DNA of 41,656 nucleotides from Candidatus Eisenbacteria bacterium RBG_16_71_46 (GCA_001780165.1 MFFQ01000114.1:52156-93811), one strand, 5' to 3'. Counted from the stretch's first letter, positions 26,683-35,089 are shown. The notes: generated by a model from the letters alone, not told the origin. Numbers and translations: made by a program.

Positions 26683-27876
26683 CTAATCGACCACCACCCG
26701 CGAGGTGGTGTCGAACCAACTGATGACCCAGCCGTCCCCGCGGGGCTCGAAATGCACGCGGTAGGCCTCTTCGCTGCCGCGGAAGAACGTCATCTGCCTC
26801 GCCCCCGCGTTGGTCGCGGGAGCGACTCGCCACGGCAGGCCGCGGCGTCCCCAGCCGCGTTGCATCGCACGCTCGACCACCGAGGGATCGGCGCTCAGGC
26901 GCATCGCCTGCAGGAGGTCGCTGGCGGACATCGCCTCGATGAAGTGCACGAAGCTGGCGTAGGGCGATGGGGTCTCGCGCTCGTCCACCAGCTCGAAACC
27001 CTGCGGGCCCCAGTGGAAGCGGCGGGTGACGTAGACGTGGGGGCAGGTGCCGCACTCGTCGAAGCCGCGGGCGGGACGGTAGGTGCGCGTGACCAGCACG
27101 GCCCCCGTGTCCGCCGGCGACTCGAATTGCCCGGAGCCGATGCCGCCGAGCGAGTCGGGGCCCAGGGTCTGGACCAGCCGCAGCGGTCCCTCCGGACCGG
27201 CCTGGCCCCACACCAGCAGCACCGGCGTGACCCCCGCTCCCGCCCGCCGGCCGTAGAGAATCGCCGCTTCGGGCGGCGGCGCGGCGGCGGGGGGACCGCC
27301 CTCTCGGAAGCCGTGCGCCGCGAGCTTGAGCAGCCGCAAACCGCTGCCATCGAGGCCCTGGACCTGCGGCCCGCCCACGTCGCACCAGTAGACGTACGGC
27401 CACGATCCGCCCTCGGGATCGGAGCGCGAGAAGAAGTTCACCGCCATGACGCAGGGCTGGCTCGCGATCTCGCTCCCCACGCCGATGGAGTCCAGCAGCG
27501 AACGGGCGCGCCCCTCCCAGCCGGAGGGCTTGCGCCGCCGCAGCTCGTGAAACAACGCCCGGGCGTCGAAGGCCACCGCCGACTCCACGTCGCCGAAATC
27601 CCAGCGCTCCTGGCCCGCGTGCAGGTAGATCTCGACCGAGTCCGCCGTTGCCGCCCCGGTCGAATCCGACCCACGCGGCACCAACTGCGGCTTGCGGTCG
27701 CAGCCGGGCAACAACGCGAACAGCACCAGCAGCGCGAGCAGCGCCGGCGGCAGCGCCAGCCGCGCCGCGGCGGCGAGCCGGGGACCTTCGGCGCGGCGCT
27801 GCCGCGTCGCGATGGCGATCGCGGCAGGCCGGCGCCGACCGGCGCGCGCGCGGCGCGCGCGTGGCGAGGGCATCAT
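26683..27876 (-). CDS. Predicted lipoprotein, paralogue of the upstream gene
   Basis: 397 aa of unknown function. After a long Arg-rich N-region comes a hydrophobic segment with lipobox LLPGC (C59), so the true start may be further in. The mature part shares order and words with the adjacent gene: FDECGTCPHVYVTRRF, the segment ELVDERETPSPYASFVHFIEA, an ERAMQRGW segment and the C-terminal YRVHFEPRGDGWVISWFD. The ATG at 27876 overlaps the upstream stop (ATGA). No catalytic motif is seen. Confidence 0.7.
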   Translation of the reverse strand: MMPSPRARRARAGRRRPAAIAIATRQRRAEGPRLAAAARLALPPALLALLVLFALLPGCDRKPQLVPRGSDSTGAATADSVEIYLHAGQERWDFGDVESAVAFDARALFHELRRRKPSGWEGRARSLLDSIGVGSEIASQPCVMAVNFFSRSDPEGGSWPYVYWCDVGGPQVQGLDGSGLRLLKLAAHGFREGGPPAAAPPPEAAILYGRRAGAGVTPVLLVWGQAGPEGPLRLVQTLGPDSLGGIGSGQFESPADTGAVLVTRTYRPARGFDECGTCPHVYVTRRFHWGPQGFELVDERETPSPYASFVHFIEAMSASDLLQAMRLSADPSVVERAMQRGWGRRGLPWRVAPATNAGARQMTFFRGSEEAYRVHFEPRGDGWVISWFDTTSRVVVD

Positions 27877-29048
27877 CGCGCCCCTCCGGCCGGCGGCGAG
27901 GCGGGCTCGGGCGCCTTCACCGGCACGATCCAGTCCCGGATCACCCAGCGGCCCTCCTTCTGCGTGAAGTGCACGATGTAAAGCGGCTTGCCCTTTCCAC
28001 CACGGAATCGGATCGCGAACCAGGCGGGCCACGCCTCACCCTCCTCAAAGTATTCCACTCGCCATAGGCCGCGCCCGCGGCCGGTCGCCCAGCCCTCCGC
28101 CATCGCCCGGCGGACCATGGACGGATCCTCGAGCAGTCGCGCGGCGGCCGTTGGGTTCCGCTCGCGGAGCAGCCGGATGAACAGCACGAAAGAGGCGAAC
28201 GGCGTCGGCACCAGCCGCTCGTCGTTGAGCGTGAATCCCTCCCGCCGCTCCGCGTAGGTTCGTTCCAGGATCGGGCGCGGGCAGTCACTGCACACCTCGA
28301 ACAGCGAATCCACCGGGGCCCGGGACCACGCCACCAGCTCGGGCCGGCCGTCCCCGTTGAGGTCCGCCCACTCCGCGTCCCCCATCTCGCCCAGATCCGG
28401 TCCCGAGCCCGCGTACTGCGTGAGATTCCAGTACAGGCCGTCCTCGCTCAAGCGCAGCAGGGTGAAGCCGAGCGTGCGCCGGGTGTCGCGACGCCGATCG
28501 ATCACGCCCCACTCGTAGGGGTAGGTCCGCTGGCCCGTCCACCAGACCCGCACCTTCGGCGCATCCCCGCCGCCGAACGCCGCGCCCTCCATGCGCAGGT
28601 CCTCGCCCCGGAACCAGTAGAAGAACCCGACCGATTGCGCGGATGGCCGCGCGGGATTATGCACCATGAGCAGCACGAAGCGCGGGAGCGTCGGGTCCAG
28701 GGCCACCTCGGTGTCGAGGCCCAGGGAGTCGAGCACCGGCTCGATCGCGTGGGCCTGCAGCGTATTCTGCTTGCCGAGCGCACGCAGCAGCCGGCGTCCC
28801 ATCGTCCCCACCAGCTCGTAGGCGCGGTAGTTCTCTCCGCCGACGCTGTCGCCGGTATTGGTGGCGAAGCCCGCACGGGCGTCCGCCGCCCAGCGGGTGA
28901 GCGAATCGGCGAACGGGGGGACCCACGGGCGGATACGCTGCGCGCTCGCCGCCGGCGGCAGGAGCGGGTGCGAGCCGAGAACCAGCCAGAACGTCAAGGT
29001 GGCGACCCCGCATGCGGCCTTCACGGGGCGCCGGAATGGGAAGGGCAT
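27873..29048 (-). CDS. Exported protein of unknown function, paralogue of the downstream lipoprotein
   Basis: 391 aa. The signal peptide (about 1-36, ending PAASAQ) directs export. WADLNGDGRPELVAWSR (near 236) resembles a calcium-binding FG-GAP/VCBS loop. FEVCSDCPRPILERTY and LNDERLVPTPFASFVLFIRLL match the downstream protein, as does the end LYIVHFTQKEGRWVIRDW. It is therefore a tandem duplication product with one soluble and one lipidated member. The ATG at 29048 is accepted. No function is assigned. Confidence 0.75.
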   Translation of the reverse strand: MPFPFRRPVKAACGVATLTFWLVLGSHPLLPPAASAQRIRPWVPPFADSLTRWAADARAGFATNTGDSVGGENYRAYELVGTMGRRLLRALGKQNTLQAHAIEPVLDSLGLDTEVALDPTLPRFVLLMVHNPARPSAQSVGFFYWFRGEDLRMEGAAFGGGDAPKVRVWWTGQRTYPYEWGVIDRRRDTRRTLGFTLLRLSEDGLYWNLTQYAGSGPDLGEMGDAEWADLNGDGRPELVAWSRAPVDSLFEVCSDCPRPILERTYAERREGFTLNDERLVPTPFASFVLFIRLLRERNPTAAARLLEDPSMVRRAMAEGWATGRGRGLWRVEYFEEGEAWPAWFAIRFRGGKGKPLYIVHFTQKEGRWVIRDWIVPVKAPEPASPPAGGAR

Positions 29049-29095
29049 CGCGCGCAGTTGAATCTGTTTGGCCGGGCGCGGTCAAGGTTGAAAAG

Positions 29096-29186
29096 CGGCG
29101 GAGGGCGGCACGGGCGGAGCGCCCACGGCGAAGGGAGGCACGGGGCGGAGAGCCCGCGGCGGAGGGCGGGGCTGGGCGACGCACGC
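29096..29186. repeat. 31 bp G-rich tandem repeat, three copies
   Basis: Units at 29096-29126, 29127-29157 and 29158-29186 follow the pattern GGCGRAGGGMGGCACGGGSGG plus about 10 bases. A lone related copy lies at 30832-30860. G runs at short spacing on the plus strand could form a G-quadruplex. It fills the divergent spacer before the NRDE gene. Confidence 0.6.
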
Positions 29187-29254
29187 GGCCGGGACGGTGC
29201 GGAGCGGCTCCCGCGAGGCGCCGTCGCGCGAGGCACCCCCGACGGCCCCCCGCG

Positions 29255-29284
29255 TTGCACGCCGCGAATCCTGCGGGATAGATT
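29255..29284 (+). promoter_or_regulatory. Candidate promoter giving a leaderless NRDE mRNA
   Basis: TTGCAC (29255-29260), an 18 bp spacer and TAGATT (29279-29284). The -10 ends 6 nt before the GTG at 29291, so transcription would begin at or next to the start codon. No Shine-Dalgarno is seen there. Confidence 0.45.
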
Positions 29285-29290
29285 CGCCGC

Positions 29291-30103
29291 GTGTGCACCC
29301 TCATCATCGGCCGCGACGTCGTCGCCCCCGGCACGCTCGCCCTCGCCGCCAATCGTGACGAAGACCCGCGGCGTCCCTCCGATCCACCGCGCGTGCTGCT
29401 CGCAGCACCCCGCGTGGTCGGCGGGCGCGACCGCGTCGCGGGAGGCAGCTGGCTGGTGGTTCGCGACGGTCGCGCCGTGGTGGCGATCCTGAACCGCGGC
29501 GGCGTGCCCGCGGTGAGCGGGGTGCGCTCGCGCGGCCTGCTCGCGCTCGATGTCGCGGCGGCCGTGGGAGCGGCCGATCCCGCGGGGGCCGACCCCCCGC
29601 CGCTGCGGCCGGGCGGGCTTTCGGGCGCGGCGCTGGCGCGGGCGTGGGGCGAAGCCTCGAGCGGGTGCTTCGCCCCGTTCTCGCTCGTTTTCGCTTCTCT
29701 GCCGTCGTGCTGGGTGCTGAGCCTGCGCCGCGACGCGCCCCCGAGCGTCGAGGAGATCCCCGCCGGCTGGCACGTCCTCACCCACGCCGATCTCGACGAC
29801 CCGGACGAACCGCGCACCTCGTGGCTGCGGCGCGGGCTCGCCGACTGGCGCCCGGCCGACGCCGCGGAGGCCGAGCGCGGCCTGATTGCGCGCCTGCGGC
29901 ACCACGCCGGGGAAGCCGGCAACCGGGCGACGCCGGCGGTCTGCATCCACGAAGGCGGCGCGCGCACCGTCTCGGCGGCCGTGGTCTGGCTCGACCCGAC
30001 CGGGGCACGCTACCGTCACGCGGAGGGCCCGCCGTGCGAGCGGCCCTTCGACGACTATTCGCACCTGCTCGCCGGGGACCGTCCCGCGCCGGAGACGACA
30101 TGA
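29291..30103 (+). CDS. NRDE (TANGO2-like) family protein
   Basis: 270 aa. Starts M-C-TLIIGRD with Cys2 in the position of an Ntn-hydrolase nucleophile, followed by LALAANRDEDPRRPS, the NRDE signature. SWLVVRDGRAVVAILNRGG is also typical. The biochemical role of the family is unsettled, with heme or lipid handling proposed for relatives. The GTG at 29291 sets Cys2 exactly. The SDR gene overlaps its stop by 4 bp (ATGA). Confidence 0.88.
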   Translation: MCTLIIGRDVVAPGTLALAANRDEDPRRPSDPPRVLLAAPRVVGGRDRVAGGSWLVVRDGRAVVAILNRGGVPAVSGVRSRGLLALDVAAAVGAADPAGADPPPLRPGGLSGAALARAWGEASSGCFAPFSLVFASLPSCWVLSLRRDAPPSVEEIPAGWHVLTHADLDDPDEPRTSWLRRGLADWRPADAAEAERGLIARLRHHAGEAGNRATPAVCIHEGGARTVSAAVVWLDPTGARYRHAEGPPCERPFDDYSHLLAGDRPAPETT

Positions 30104-30825
30104 TGCTCGAGAATCAAGTGGCACTCATCACCGGCGCGAGCCACGGGCTCGGCCTCGCCATCGCCCGCGCCCTGTCCGCCGAAGGCGCCTCGATCGCTTG
30201 CCTGGCGCGTCCCGGCGCGGGGCTCGACGCGGCGGTGAGCGGCCTGCAGGCCGCGGGCGCGCAGGCGCTCGCGACGCCGGCGGACGTCACCCGGTCGGCC
30301 GAGGTCGAGGCCGCGGTGCGCGCCACGCTCGAGCGCTGGGGCCGGCTCGACATCGTGGTGCTCAACGCCGGCACCTGGAAGGGCGGCGCGGTGCAGGAGC
30401 TGTCGGAGGCCGATTGGGATTCCCTGCTCGACCTCAACCTCAAGGGCGCGTTCCTCACCCTCAAGCATGCCCTGCCCTGGCTCATCGAGCGGCGGCGCGG
30501 CACCGTGGTCGGGATCGGGTCGCTCGGGGGTTGGGTGGGGCAGCCGGGCGGGGCGGCCTACGCCGCGAGCAAGTGGGGCCTGCGCGGACTGCTCGAGTCC
30601 GTGGCGCTCGAGGTCAAGCCGCACCGCATCCGCGTCAGCCTCGTGCATCCTCACAACATCCGCTCGGCTGGCCCGCCGATCGCTCCGGGCTCGCCCGAAC
30701 GCGACCGCAACCTGGAGCCGTCGGAGATCGCCTCCCTGGTGGCGTGGATCTGCGCGGCGCCCGAGCACGTCGTGGTGGGCAACGCGACGATCTGGCCGCT
30801 GGATGCGGGGGTGAGCGGCGGCTGA
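30100..30825 (+). CDS. Short-chain dehydrogenase/reductase
   Basis: 241 aa. Classical SDR: cofactor loop TGASHGLG (11-18), ADVT (61-64), LNAG (88-91), the catalytic S141 in VVGIGSLGGW, and Y154-x3-K158 in YAASK. VSLVHPHNIRSAG replaces the usual PG region. It acts on an unknown carbonyl or alcohol substrate with NAD(P)H. ATGATG offers two adjacent starts; the first overlaps the NRDE stop and is chosen. Confidence 0.92.
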   Translation: MMLENQVALITGASHGLGLAIARALSAEGASIACLARPGAGLDAAVSGLQAAGAQALATPADVTRSAEVEAAVRATLERWGRLDIVVLNAGTWKGGAVQELSEADWDSLLDLNLKGAFLTLKHALPWLIERRRGTVVGIGSLGGWVGQPGGAAYAASKWGLRGLLESVALEVKPHRIRVSLVHPHNIRSAGPPIAPGSPERDRNLEPSEIASLVAWICAAPEHVVVGNATIWPLDAGVSGG

Positions 30826-30831
30826 GCGCGC

Positions 30832-30860
30832 GGCGAAGGGCGGCGCGGGGTGGAGCGGCG
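30832..30860. repeat. Solo copy of the 31 bp G-rich repeat
   Basis: GGCGAAGGGCGGCGCGGGG and the following bases match unit 2 of the tandem array at 29127-29157 with a few changes. It sits 6 nt after the SDR stop codon. Confidence 0.5.
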
Positions 30861-30867
30861 AACCCTG

Positions 30868-30897
30868 TGGCGATCGATGAATCGTGGGGGCTAGAAT
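30868..30897 (+). promoter_or_regulatory. Candidate promoter for the small zinc-ribbon gene
   Basis: TAGAAT (30892-30897) is a near-consensus -10. TGGCGA (30868-30873) is a weak -35 at 18 bp. The start site is expected near 30904, 35 nt before the ATG at 30939. Confidence 0.45.
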
Positions 30898-30938
30898 GGG
30901 GGGGCGAGCCGGCGTGAACTGGCGGGAGGGGGTGTGGG

Positions 30939-31130
30939 ATGGAGCTGAACTTTCCGGAGTGTCGCAAGTGCAACGACGGCGTACTGCTGCCGCTCTCCGA
31001 CTACGGCCGCGAGGGCGCACCGATCACCTACAAGGCATGGGTGTGCAGCAATCCCGCATGCGGATTCAACGTGCGCATCGACAATGGCGAGATCAGCCTG
31101 GGCCGCGGCATTGGGATCTCCAGCAAGTGA
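30939..31130 (+). CDS. Small zinc-ribbon-like protein
   Basis: 63 aa. Two Cys pairs, C8/C11 (CRKC) and CSNPAC (C36, C41), form a likely zinc knuckle around a DYGREGAPITYKAWVC segment. The protein ends in ISLGRGIGISSK. Function is unknown; it may bind nucleic acid or a partner protein. The ATG at 30939 follows GGGAGGGGG and has its own promoter candidate. Confidence 0.72.
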   Translation: MELNFPECRKCNDGVLLPLSDYGREGAPITYKAWVCSNPACGFNVRIDNGEISLGRGIGISSK

Positions 31131-31197
31131 TCGCGGCGCGCTGGTCGTCGGGCCCCCGCGCGTTCCGCGACCGGCGACGACCGCGGGAAGGACCTGA

Positions 31198-31929
31198 TTG
31201 ATCCGGGCGATCGTCTTCGATCTCGACAACACGCTCACCGACTTCATGAAGATGAAGTCGGACGCCATCAGCGCGGCCATCGAGGGCATGATCGACGCCG
31301 GGCTCGACCTGCCGCGCGAGGCCGTGCGGGCGCGCATCGACGCCATCTACCAGGAGCAGGGGCTCGAATACCAGCGGGTGTTCGACGAGCTGCTCGAGAG
31401 CGAGCTCGGCCATATCGATCCCCGCATCCTGGCCTCGGGGATCGTGGCCTACCGCCGCGCGAGGGAATCGGCGCTGGTGCTCTACCCGCACGCGCAGATG
31501 ACCCTGCTCGAGCTGGCGAAACGCGGTATCCGGCTGGGCGTGGTGTCGGACGCGCCGCGCGCCCAGGTTTGGCTGCGGCTGTGCTCGCTCTCCCTGCAAC
31601 ACGTGTTCGACGCGGTGGTGACGTTCGAGGACACTCGCGAGCGCAAGCCCAGTCCGGCACCGTTTCGCCGCGTGCTCGAGATGCTGGGGGTCGAGCCGGC
31701 GCAGTCCCTCATGGTCGGGGACTGGGCGGAGCGCGACGTGGTGGGGGCGAAGAGTCTCGGCATGATGACCGTGTTCGCGCGCTACGGCGACACCTTCAAT
31801 ACCCAGGTGTCGGGCGCCGACCACGACGTGAACGACGTATTCGAGCTGGTCGCGATCGTGGACCGGCTCAACGACGCCGGCGGCGGCACGCGACGATCGG
31901 CGGATCGGACCGCGGCACGGCGCGCATAG
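31198..31929 (+). CDS. HAD-superfamily hydrolase (phosphatase), subfamily IA
   Basis: 243 aa. Motif I FDLDNTLTD (7-15, nucleophile D8), motif II LGVVSDAPR (Ser), motif III lysine in ERKPSPAPF and motif IV MVGDWAERDVVGAK, with a helical cap between I and II. This is a phosphatase of small phosphorylated metabolites; the substrate is unknown. The start is a TTG at 31198 with GGGAAGGACC upstream and no ATG or GTG nearby. The C-terminal 15 residues are Arg/Ala-rich. First gene of a run with the next three. Confidence 0.88.
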   Translation: MIRAIVFDLDNTLTDFMKMKSDAISAAIEGMIDAGLDLPREAVRARIDAIYQEQGLEYQRVFDELLESELGHIDPRILASGIVAYRRARESALVLYPHAQMTLLELAKRGIRLGVVSDAPRAQVWLRLCSLSLQHVFDAVVTFEDTRERKPSPAPFRRVLEMLGVEPAQSLMVGDWAERDVVGAKSLGMMTVFARYGDTFNTQVSGADHDVNDVFELVAIVDRLNDAGGGTRRSADRTAARRA

Positions 31930-31949
31930 GCCACCATCCGGGAGGTGTC

Positions 31950-32291
31950 ATGGCGGAAGGCAAGATCAAGGCGGCGAAGGTCAAGGTGCACCCGGCCCCC
32001 GAGGGCACCGGCGGGCTGGACGGGCAGTTCCACGTGTTCGTCTTCGACGTGTTCAATCGCACCTTCCTCCCCGGGCGTTCGTTCGACACCGTCGAGAAGG
32101 CGACGGCTTTCCAGCGCCACGAGCAGGAGCGTATCTACACGGTGCAGGAAGCGGATCCGGAGCTGTTCGACCTGCCGTTCATCTCCGCGGACCCGCAGCT
32201 CATCGAGCGGGCGGAGCGCGACACCGTCTATCGCGAGCGGCTGATGAAGGACCTCGGCGCCGAGGCCCGCGCGCGCGCGCGCAAGCGCTAG
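31950..32291 (+). CDS. Conserved hypothetical protein
   Basis: 113 aa of unknown function. It begins MAEGKIKAAKVKVHP, with a predicted beta-strand core (GQFHVFVFDVFNRTFLP), then a helical, acidic-basic second half ending in Arg/Ala. No signal peptide or metal motif is seen. The ATG at 31950 has GGGAGG eight bases upstream. It lies between the HAD phosphatase and the TonB-C protein on the same strand. Confidence 0.7.
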   Translation: MAEGKIKAAKVKVHPAPEGTGGLDGQFHVFVFDVFNRTFLPGRSFDTVEKATAFQRHEQERIYTVQEADPELFDLPFISADPQLIERAERDTVYRERLMKDLGAEARARARKR

Positions 32292-32306
32292 CGGCCGAAC
32301 GGGCTC

Positions 32307-33116
32307 GTGATCCTCATGGTCCTGGCCGTGGTGCTCGCGGCGGCGGACGTTCCCGACACCTCCATCCGGATTCCCGGGACCGCGCTGCGCCTCGGCACCG
32401 ACATCGCGCGCTACGGGGCATCCGAAGGCTTCAGCCCCGGCGCCGGCGGGAGCGCCGAGCGAGTCCTCCGCGAGGGCCCGGTGCGCTTCTACGGAGTCGA
32501 GAGCCGGGCGGCCCTGGCGTTCGAGGGCCAGCAGCTGGTCCAAGCGGAATTCACCGTAAAGGACGCCTCGCGGCGCTTGGTGGACTACATCGAGGACGAT
32601 CTCGCCCGGCGTGGCTACCACCGCCGCTGCGAGCAGCACGACACCGCCGCCAGGCGATGCGATTGGAGCGGCCGCGCCTCGGTGCGCTTCGAGGTGGCCG
32701 GCACGCGCCTCTTCTGCCGGATCGGCCCGCCGGCCCCCCGCGTGGCACCGGCCCCCGCCCCGCCGGCGGCGCATTTGTCGCCCGCGGTCCGCGCCACGGT
32801 GGATACGCTCGCCGACACGCTGGCACTCGACCACCGGCCGGCGGAGAACGTGCTGCCGCCGCCCGAGCTGGTCGAGCGGGCACAACCGGTGTTCCCCGCA
32901 CCGGCGCGGCAGGCGCGGTTGCAGGGCGTCGTGCACACGGTGGCGCTGGTGGACACCAGCGGCACGGTGCTCGACGCGCGCATCCTGCGCGGCATTGCCG
33001 AGCTCGACGACGCGGCCCTCGAGTGCGTGAAGCGCTACCGCTTCCGCCCCTACGTCGTGGAGGGGCGCGCCCGCCGGTTCTGGGTCGAAGTGCCGGTGAC
33101 GTTCGTGCTCTTCTGA
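32307..33116 (+). CDS. Exported TonB C-terminal domain protein
   Basis: 269 aa. A short hydrophobic N-terminus (ILMVLAVVLAAADVPD) suggests a signal peptide. A middle domain of unknown type (about 20-130) and a Pro/Ala linker (about 130-155) lead to a TonB_C domain (about 190-268; GVVHTVALVDTSGTVLDARI and YRFRPY). It lacks the long membrane-proximal Pro repeat of true TonB, so an energy-transducing role is doubtful. The GTG at 32307 is the chosen start. Its stop overlaps the nnr start by 1 nt. Confidence 0.78.
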   Translation: MILMVLAVVLAAADVPDTSIRIPGTALRLGTDIARYGASEGFSPGAGGSAERVLREGPVRFYGVESRAALAFEGQQLVQAEFTVKDASRRLVDYIEDDLARRGYHRRCEQHDTAARRCDWSGRASVRFEVAGTRLFCRIGPPAPRVAPAPAPPAAHLSPAVRATVDTLADTLALDHRPAENVLPPPELVERAQPVFPAPARQARLQGVVHTVALVDTSGTVLDARILRGIAELDDAALECVKRYRFRPYVVEGRARRFWVEVPVTFVLF

Positions 33117-34735
33117 TGATGCGCCTCCTGACGGCGAACCAGATGCGGGCGCTCGACCGCGCCACGATCGAGGGCGGTCACGTCCCCGGGCTCGAGCTGA
33201 TGGAGCGGGCCGGCGGTGGGGTGGCGCGGGCGATGGAGCGCCGCTACGGGCCGCTGCTCGGCCTGCGCGTGCTGGTGCTGTGCGGCACCGGAAACAACGG
33301 CGGCGACGGATGTGTCGCCGCGCGCCACCTGCGGGCGCAGGGCGCCGAGCCCCACGTCGGCCTGCTCGGCGACCCGCGGCGGGTCGAGGGGGACGCGCGG
33401 GCCCAGCTCGAGCGCCTCGCGGCCGAGGGCGTGCGGGTGGAGCCGGTCGATTCAGAAGGCACGCTGAGTACCTTCATCGCCTCGCGCGACCAGTGGGATT
33501 TCGCGCTCGACGCACTGCTCGGCACCGGGGCGCGCGGCGCACCCGAGGGCCTGATGGCGGCCGGGGTCGAAGCGCTGCGCGAGCTGGACGAACGCGGCAC
33601 GCGCGTGGTCGCGGTGGACCTGCCCACAGGGCTCGACGCCGACACCGGCGAGATCGCGCGCCGCACGGTGCGCGCCGATCTCACCGTGACCTTCGGCGCT
33701 CCCAAGCGCGGCCACTACCTCTACCCCGGCCGGGCGTTCGTGGGCGCGCTCGAGGTGGTGGACATCGGGCTGGTCTCCGACCTTGCGGCCGGAGCGGAGG
33801 CCGAGGTGGAGCTCGCCACCGAAGCCGAGATGGCCGCCCGGCTGCCCCAGCGCGACCCGCGCGCGCACAAGGGCTCCGTGGGGCGCGTGCTGGTGGTGGG
33901 CGGCTCGACCGGGCTCACCGGGGCGGTGACGCTCGCCGCGCGCGCCGCGACCCGCGCGGGCGCCGGCTACGTCCAGGTGGCGGTCCCCGCGAGCTTCAAC
34001 GACGTGCTCGAGATCAAGCTCACCGAGGAGATGACGCTGCCGCTGGCGGAGACCGCCGAGCGCTCCCTGTCGCGCGCCGCCCTGGAGCCGCTGCTCGAGC
34101 ACGCCGGCCGCGTGGACGCCGTGGTGCTGGGCTCCGGCCTCGGGCGCTCGGCCGAGACCTTCGAGCTAGCGCGCCGGCTGGTGGCCGAGATCCCGCGCCC
34201 GATGGTGATCGACGCCGATGCCCTCAACGCGCTCGCCCGCCACACCCGGGACCTGCGAGGCGCCCCCGGCCCGCGCGTGCTCACCCCGCACCTGGGCGAG
34301 ATGTCGCGCATGAGCGGCCTCGACGCCGGCGCGCTGGAGGCCCGCCGCATCGAGGCCGCGCGCGAGCAGGCGCAGGCGCTCGGCGCGGTGGTGGTCCTCA
34401 AGGGGGCGCCCACCGTGACCGCGTCGCCGGGCGGCGGCGCCACGGTCAATCCCACGGGCAACCCCGGGCTCGCCACCGCCGGCACCGGCGACGTGCTCGC
34501 CGGCATCATCGGCGCGCTGCTGGCGCAGCGGCTCGACCCGTACGACGCCGCGCGGCTGGGGGTGTTCGTGCACGGGCTCGCCGCCGATCGCGCGACCGAG
34601 ACGCTCGGCCAGCACGGCCTCGCCGCGGGCGACGTCATCCACGCTCTGCCGGGCACGCTCCTGCGGTTGGCGCGGCTGCGCGACGACTGGCTCGGGCGGC
34701 GGGCGGGGCTACAGGACCGGCGGCCCACGCCCTAG
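33116..34735 (+). CDS. nnr: Bifunctional NAD(P)HX epimerase / ADP-dependent NAD(P)HX dehydratase
   Basis: 539 aa. Repairs hydrated NADH and NADPH. The N-terminal YjeF_N domain has VLCGTGNNGGDGCVAARHL (54-72), LDALLGTGARG and VAVDLPTGLDADTG. The C-terminal ribokinase-like domain has HKGSVGRVLVVGGSTGLTGA and the nucleotide site NPGLATAGTGDVLAGIIGAL. Both domains are full length. ATGATG at 33116 gives two possible starts, the first overlapping the TonB-C stop. Its TAG stop lies in the centre of a 32 bp perfect palindrome. Confidence 0.95.
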   Translation: MMRLLTANQMRALDRATIEGGHVPGLELMERAGGGVARAMERRYGPLLGLRVLVLCGTGNNGGDGCVAARHLRAQGAEPHVGLLGDPRRVEGDARAQLERLAAEGVRVEPVDSEGTLSTFIASRDQWDFALDALLGTGARGAPEGLMAAGVEALRELDERGTRVVAVDLPTGLDADTGEIARRTVRADLTVTFGAPKRGHYLYPGRAFVGALEVVDIGLVSDLAAGAEAEVELATEAEMAARLPQRDPRAHKGSVGRVLVVGGSTGLTGAVTLAARAATRAGAGYVQVAVPASFNDVLEIKLTEEMTLPLAETAERSLSRAALEPLLEHAGRVDAVVLGSGLGRSAETFELARRLVAEIPRPMVIDADALNALARHTRDLRGAPGPRVLTPHLGEMSRMSGLDAGALEARRIEAAREQAQALGAVVVLKGAPTVTASPGGGATVNPTGNPGLATAGTGDVLAGIIGALLAQRLDPYDAARLGVFVHGLAADRATETLGQHGLAAGDVIHALPGTLLRLARLRDDWLGRRAGLQDRRPTP

Positions 34736-34749
34736 GGCGTGGGCCGCCG
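34718..34749. terminator. 32 bp perfect palindrome at the nnr stop, between convergent genes
   Basis: Bases 34718-34733 are exactly complementary to 34734-34749 (left arm CGGCGGCCCACGCCCT). The nnr stop codon TAG (34733-34735) is at the centre. The convergent thioredoxin gene ends at 34766. There is no T run, but the fold would serve both transcripts. Confidence 0.7.
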
Positions 34750-34765
34750 TACGCTACCAGCGGGC

Positions 34766-35089
34766 CTAAACGTGGGGCTGGATCTTCGAGACCAGGATCG
34801 CCTTCGGGTAGGCCCCGATCAGGCGCTCCAGCACCTTGCCGTCCTTGAACAAGAGCAGGGTGGGGATACTCTGCACGCCGTAACGTGCCGAAACTTCGGG
34901 GTTTTCGTCCACGTCCAGCTTCACCACCTTGAGCCGCCCGTTGTACTCCGTGGCGAGTTCCTCGACCGTCGGCGCGATCGCGCGGCACGGGCCACACCAG
35001 GCAGCCCAAAAATCGACGAGGACCGGCACCGTGGATTTGAGCACCTCGCCTTCGAAGCTCTGTTCGGTGACGGCCACTGCGCTTCCCAT
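34766..35089 (-). CDS. trxA: Thioredoxin
   Basis: 107 aa, standard length. Active site WCGPC with C32 and C35 (FWAAWCGPCRAIAP), the conserved cis-Pro in SIPTLLLFKDG, and KLDVDENPEVSARYGV. Cytosolic disulfide reductant. The ATG at 35089 follows GGAGGGGGTG, and the longer frame to 35323 is upstream DNA. It has its own promoter and diverges from the rhomboid gene. Confidence 0.97.
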   Translation of the reverse strand: MGSAVAVTEQSFEGEVLKSTVPVLVDFWAAWCGPCRAIAPTVEELATEYNGRLKVVKLDVDENPEVSARYGVQSIPTLLLFKDGKVLERLIGAYPKAILVSKIQPHV

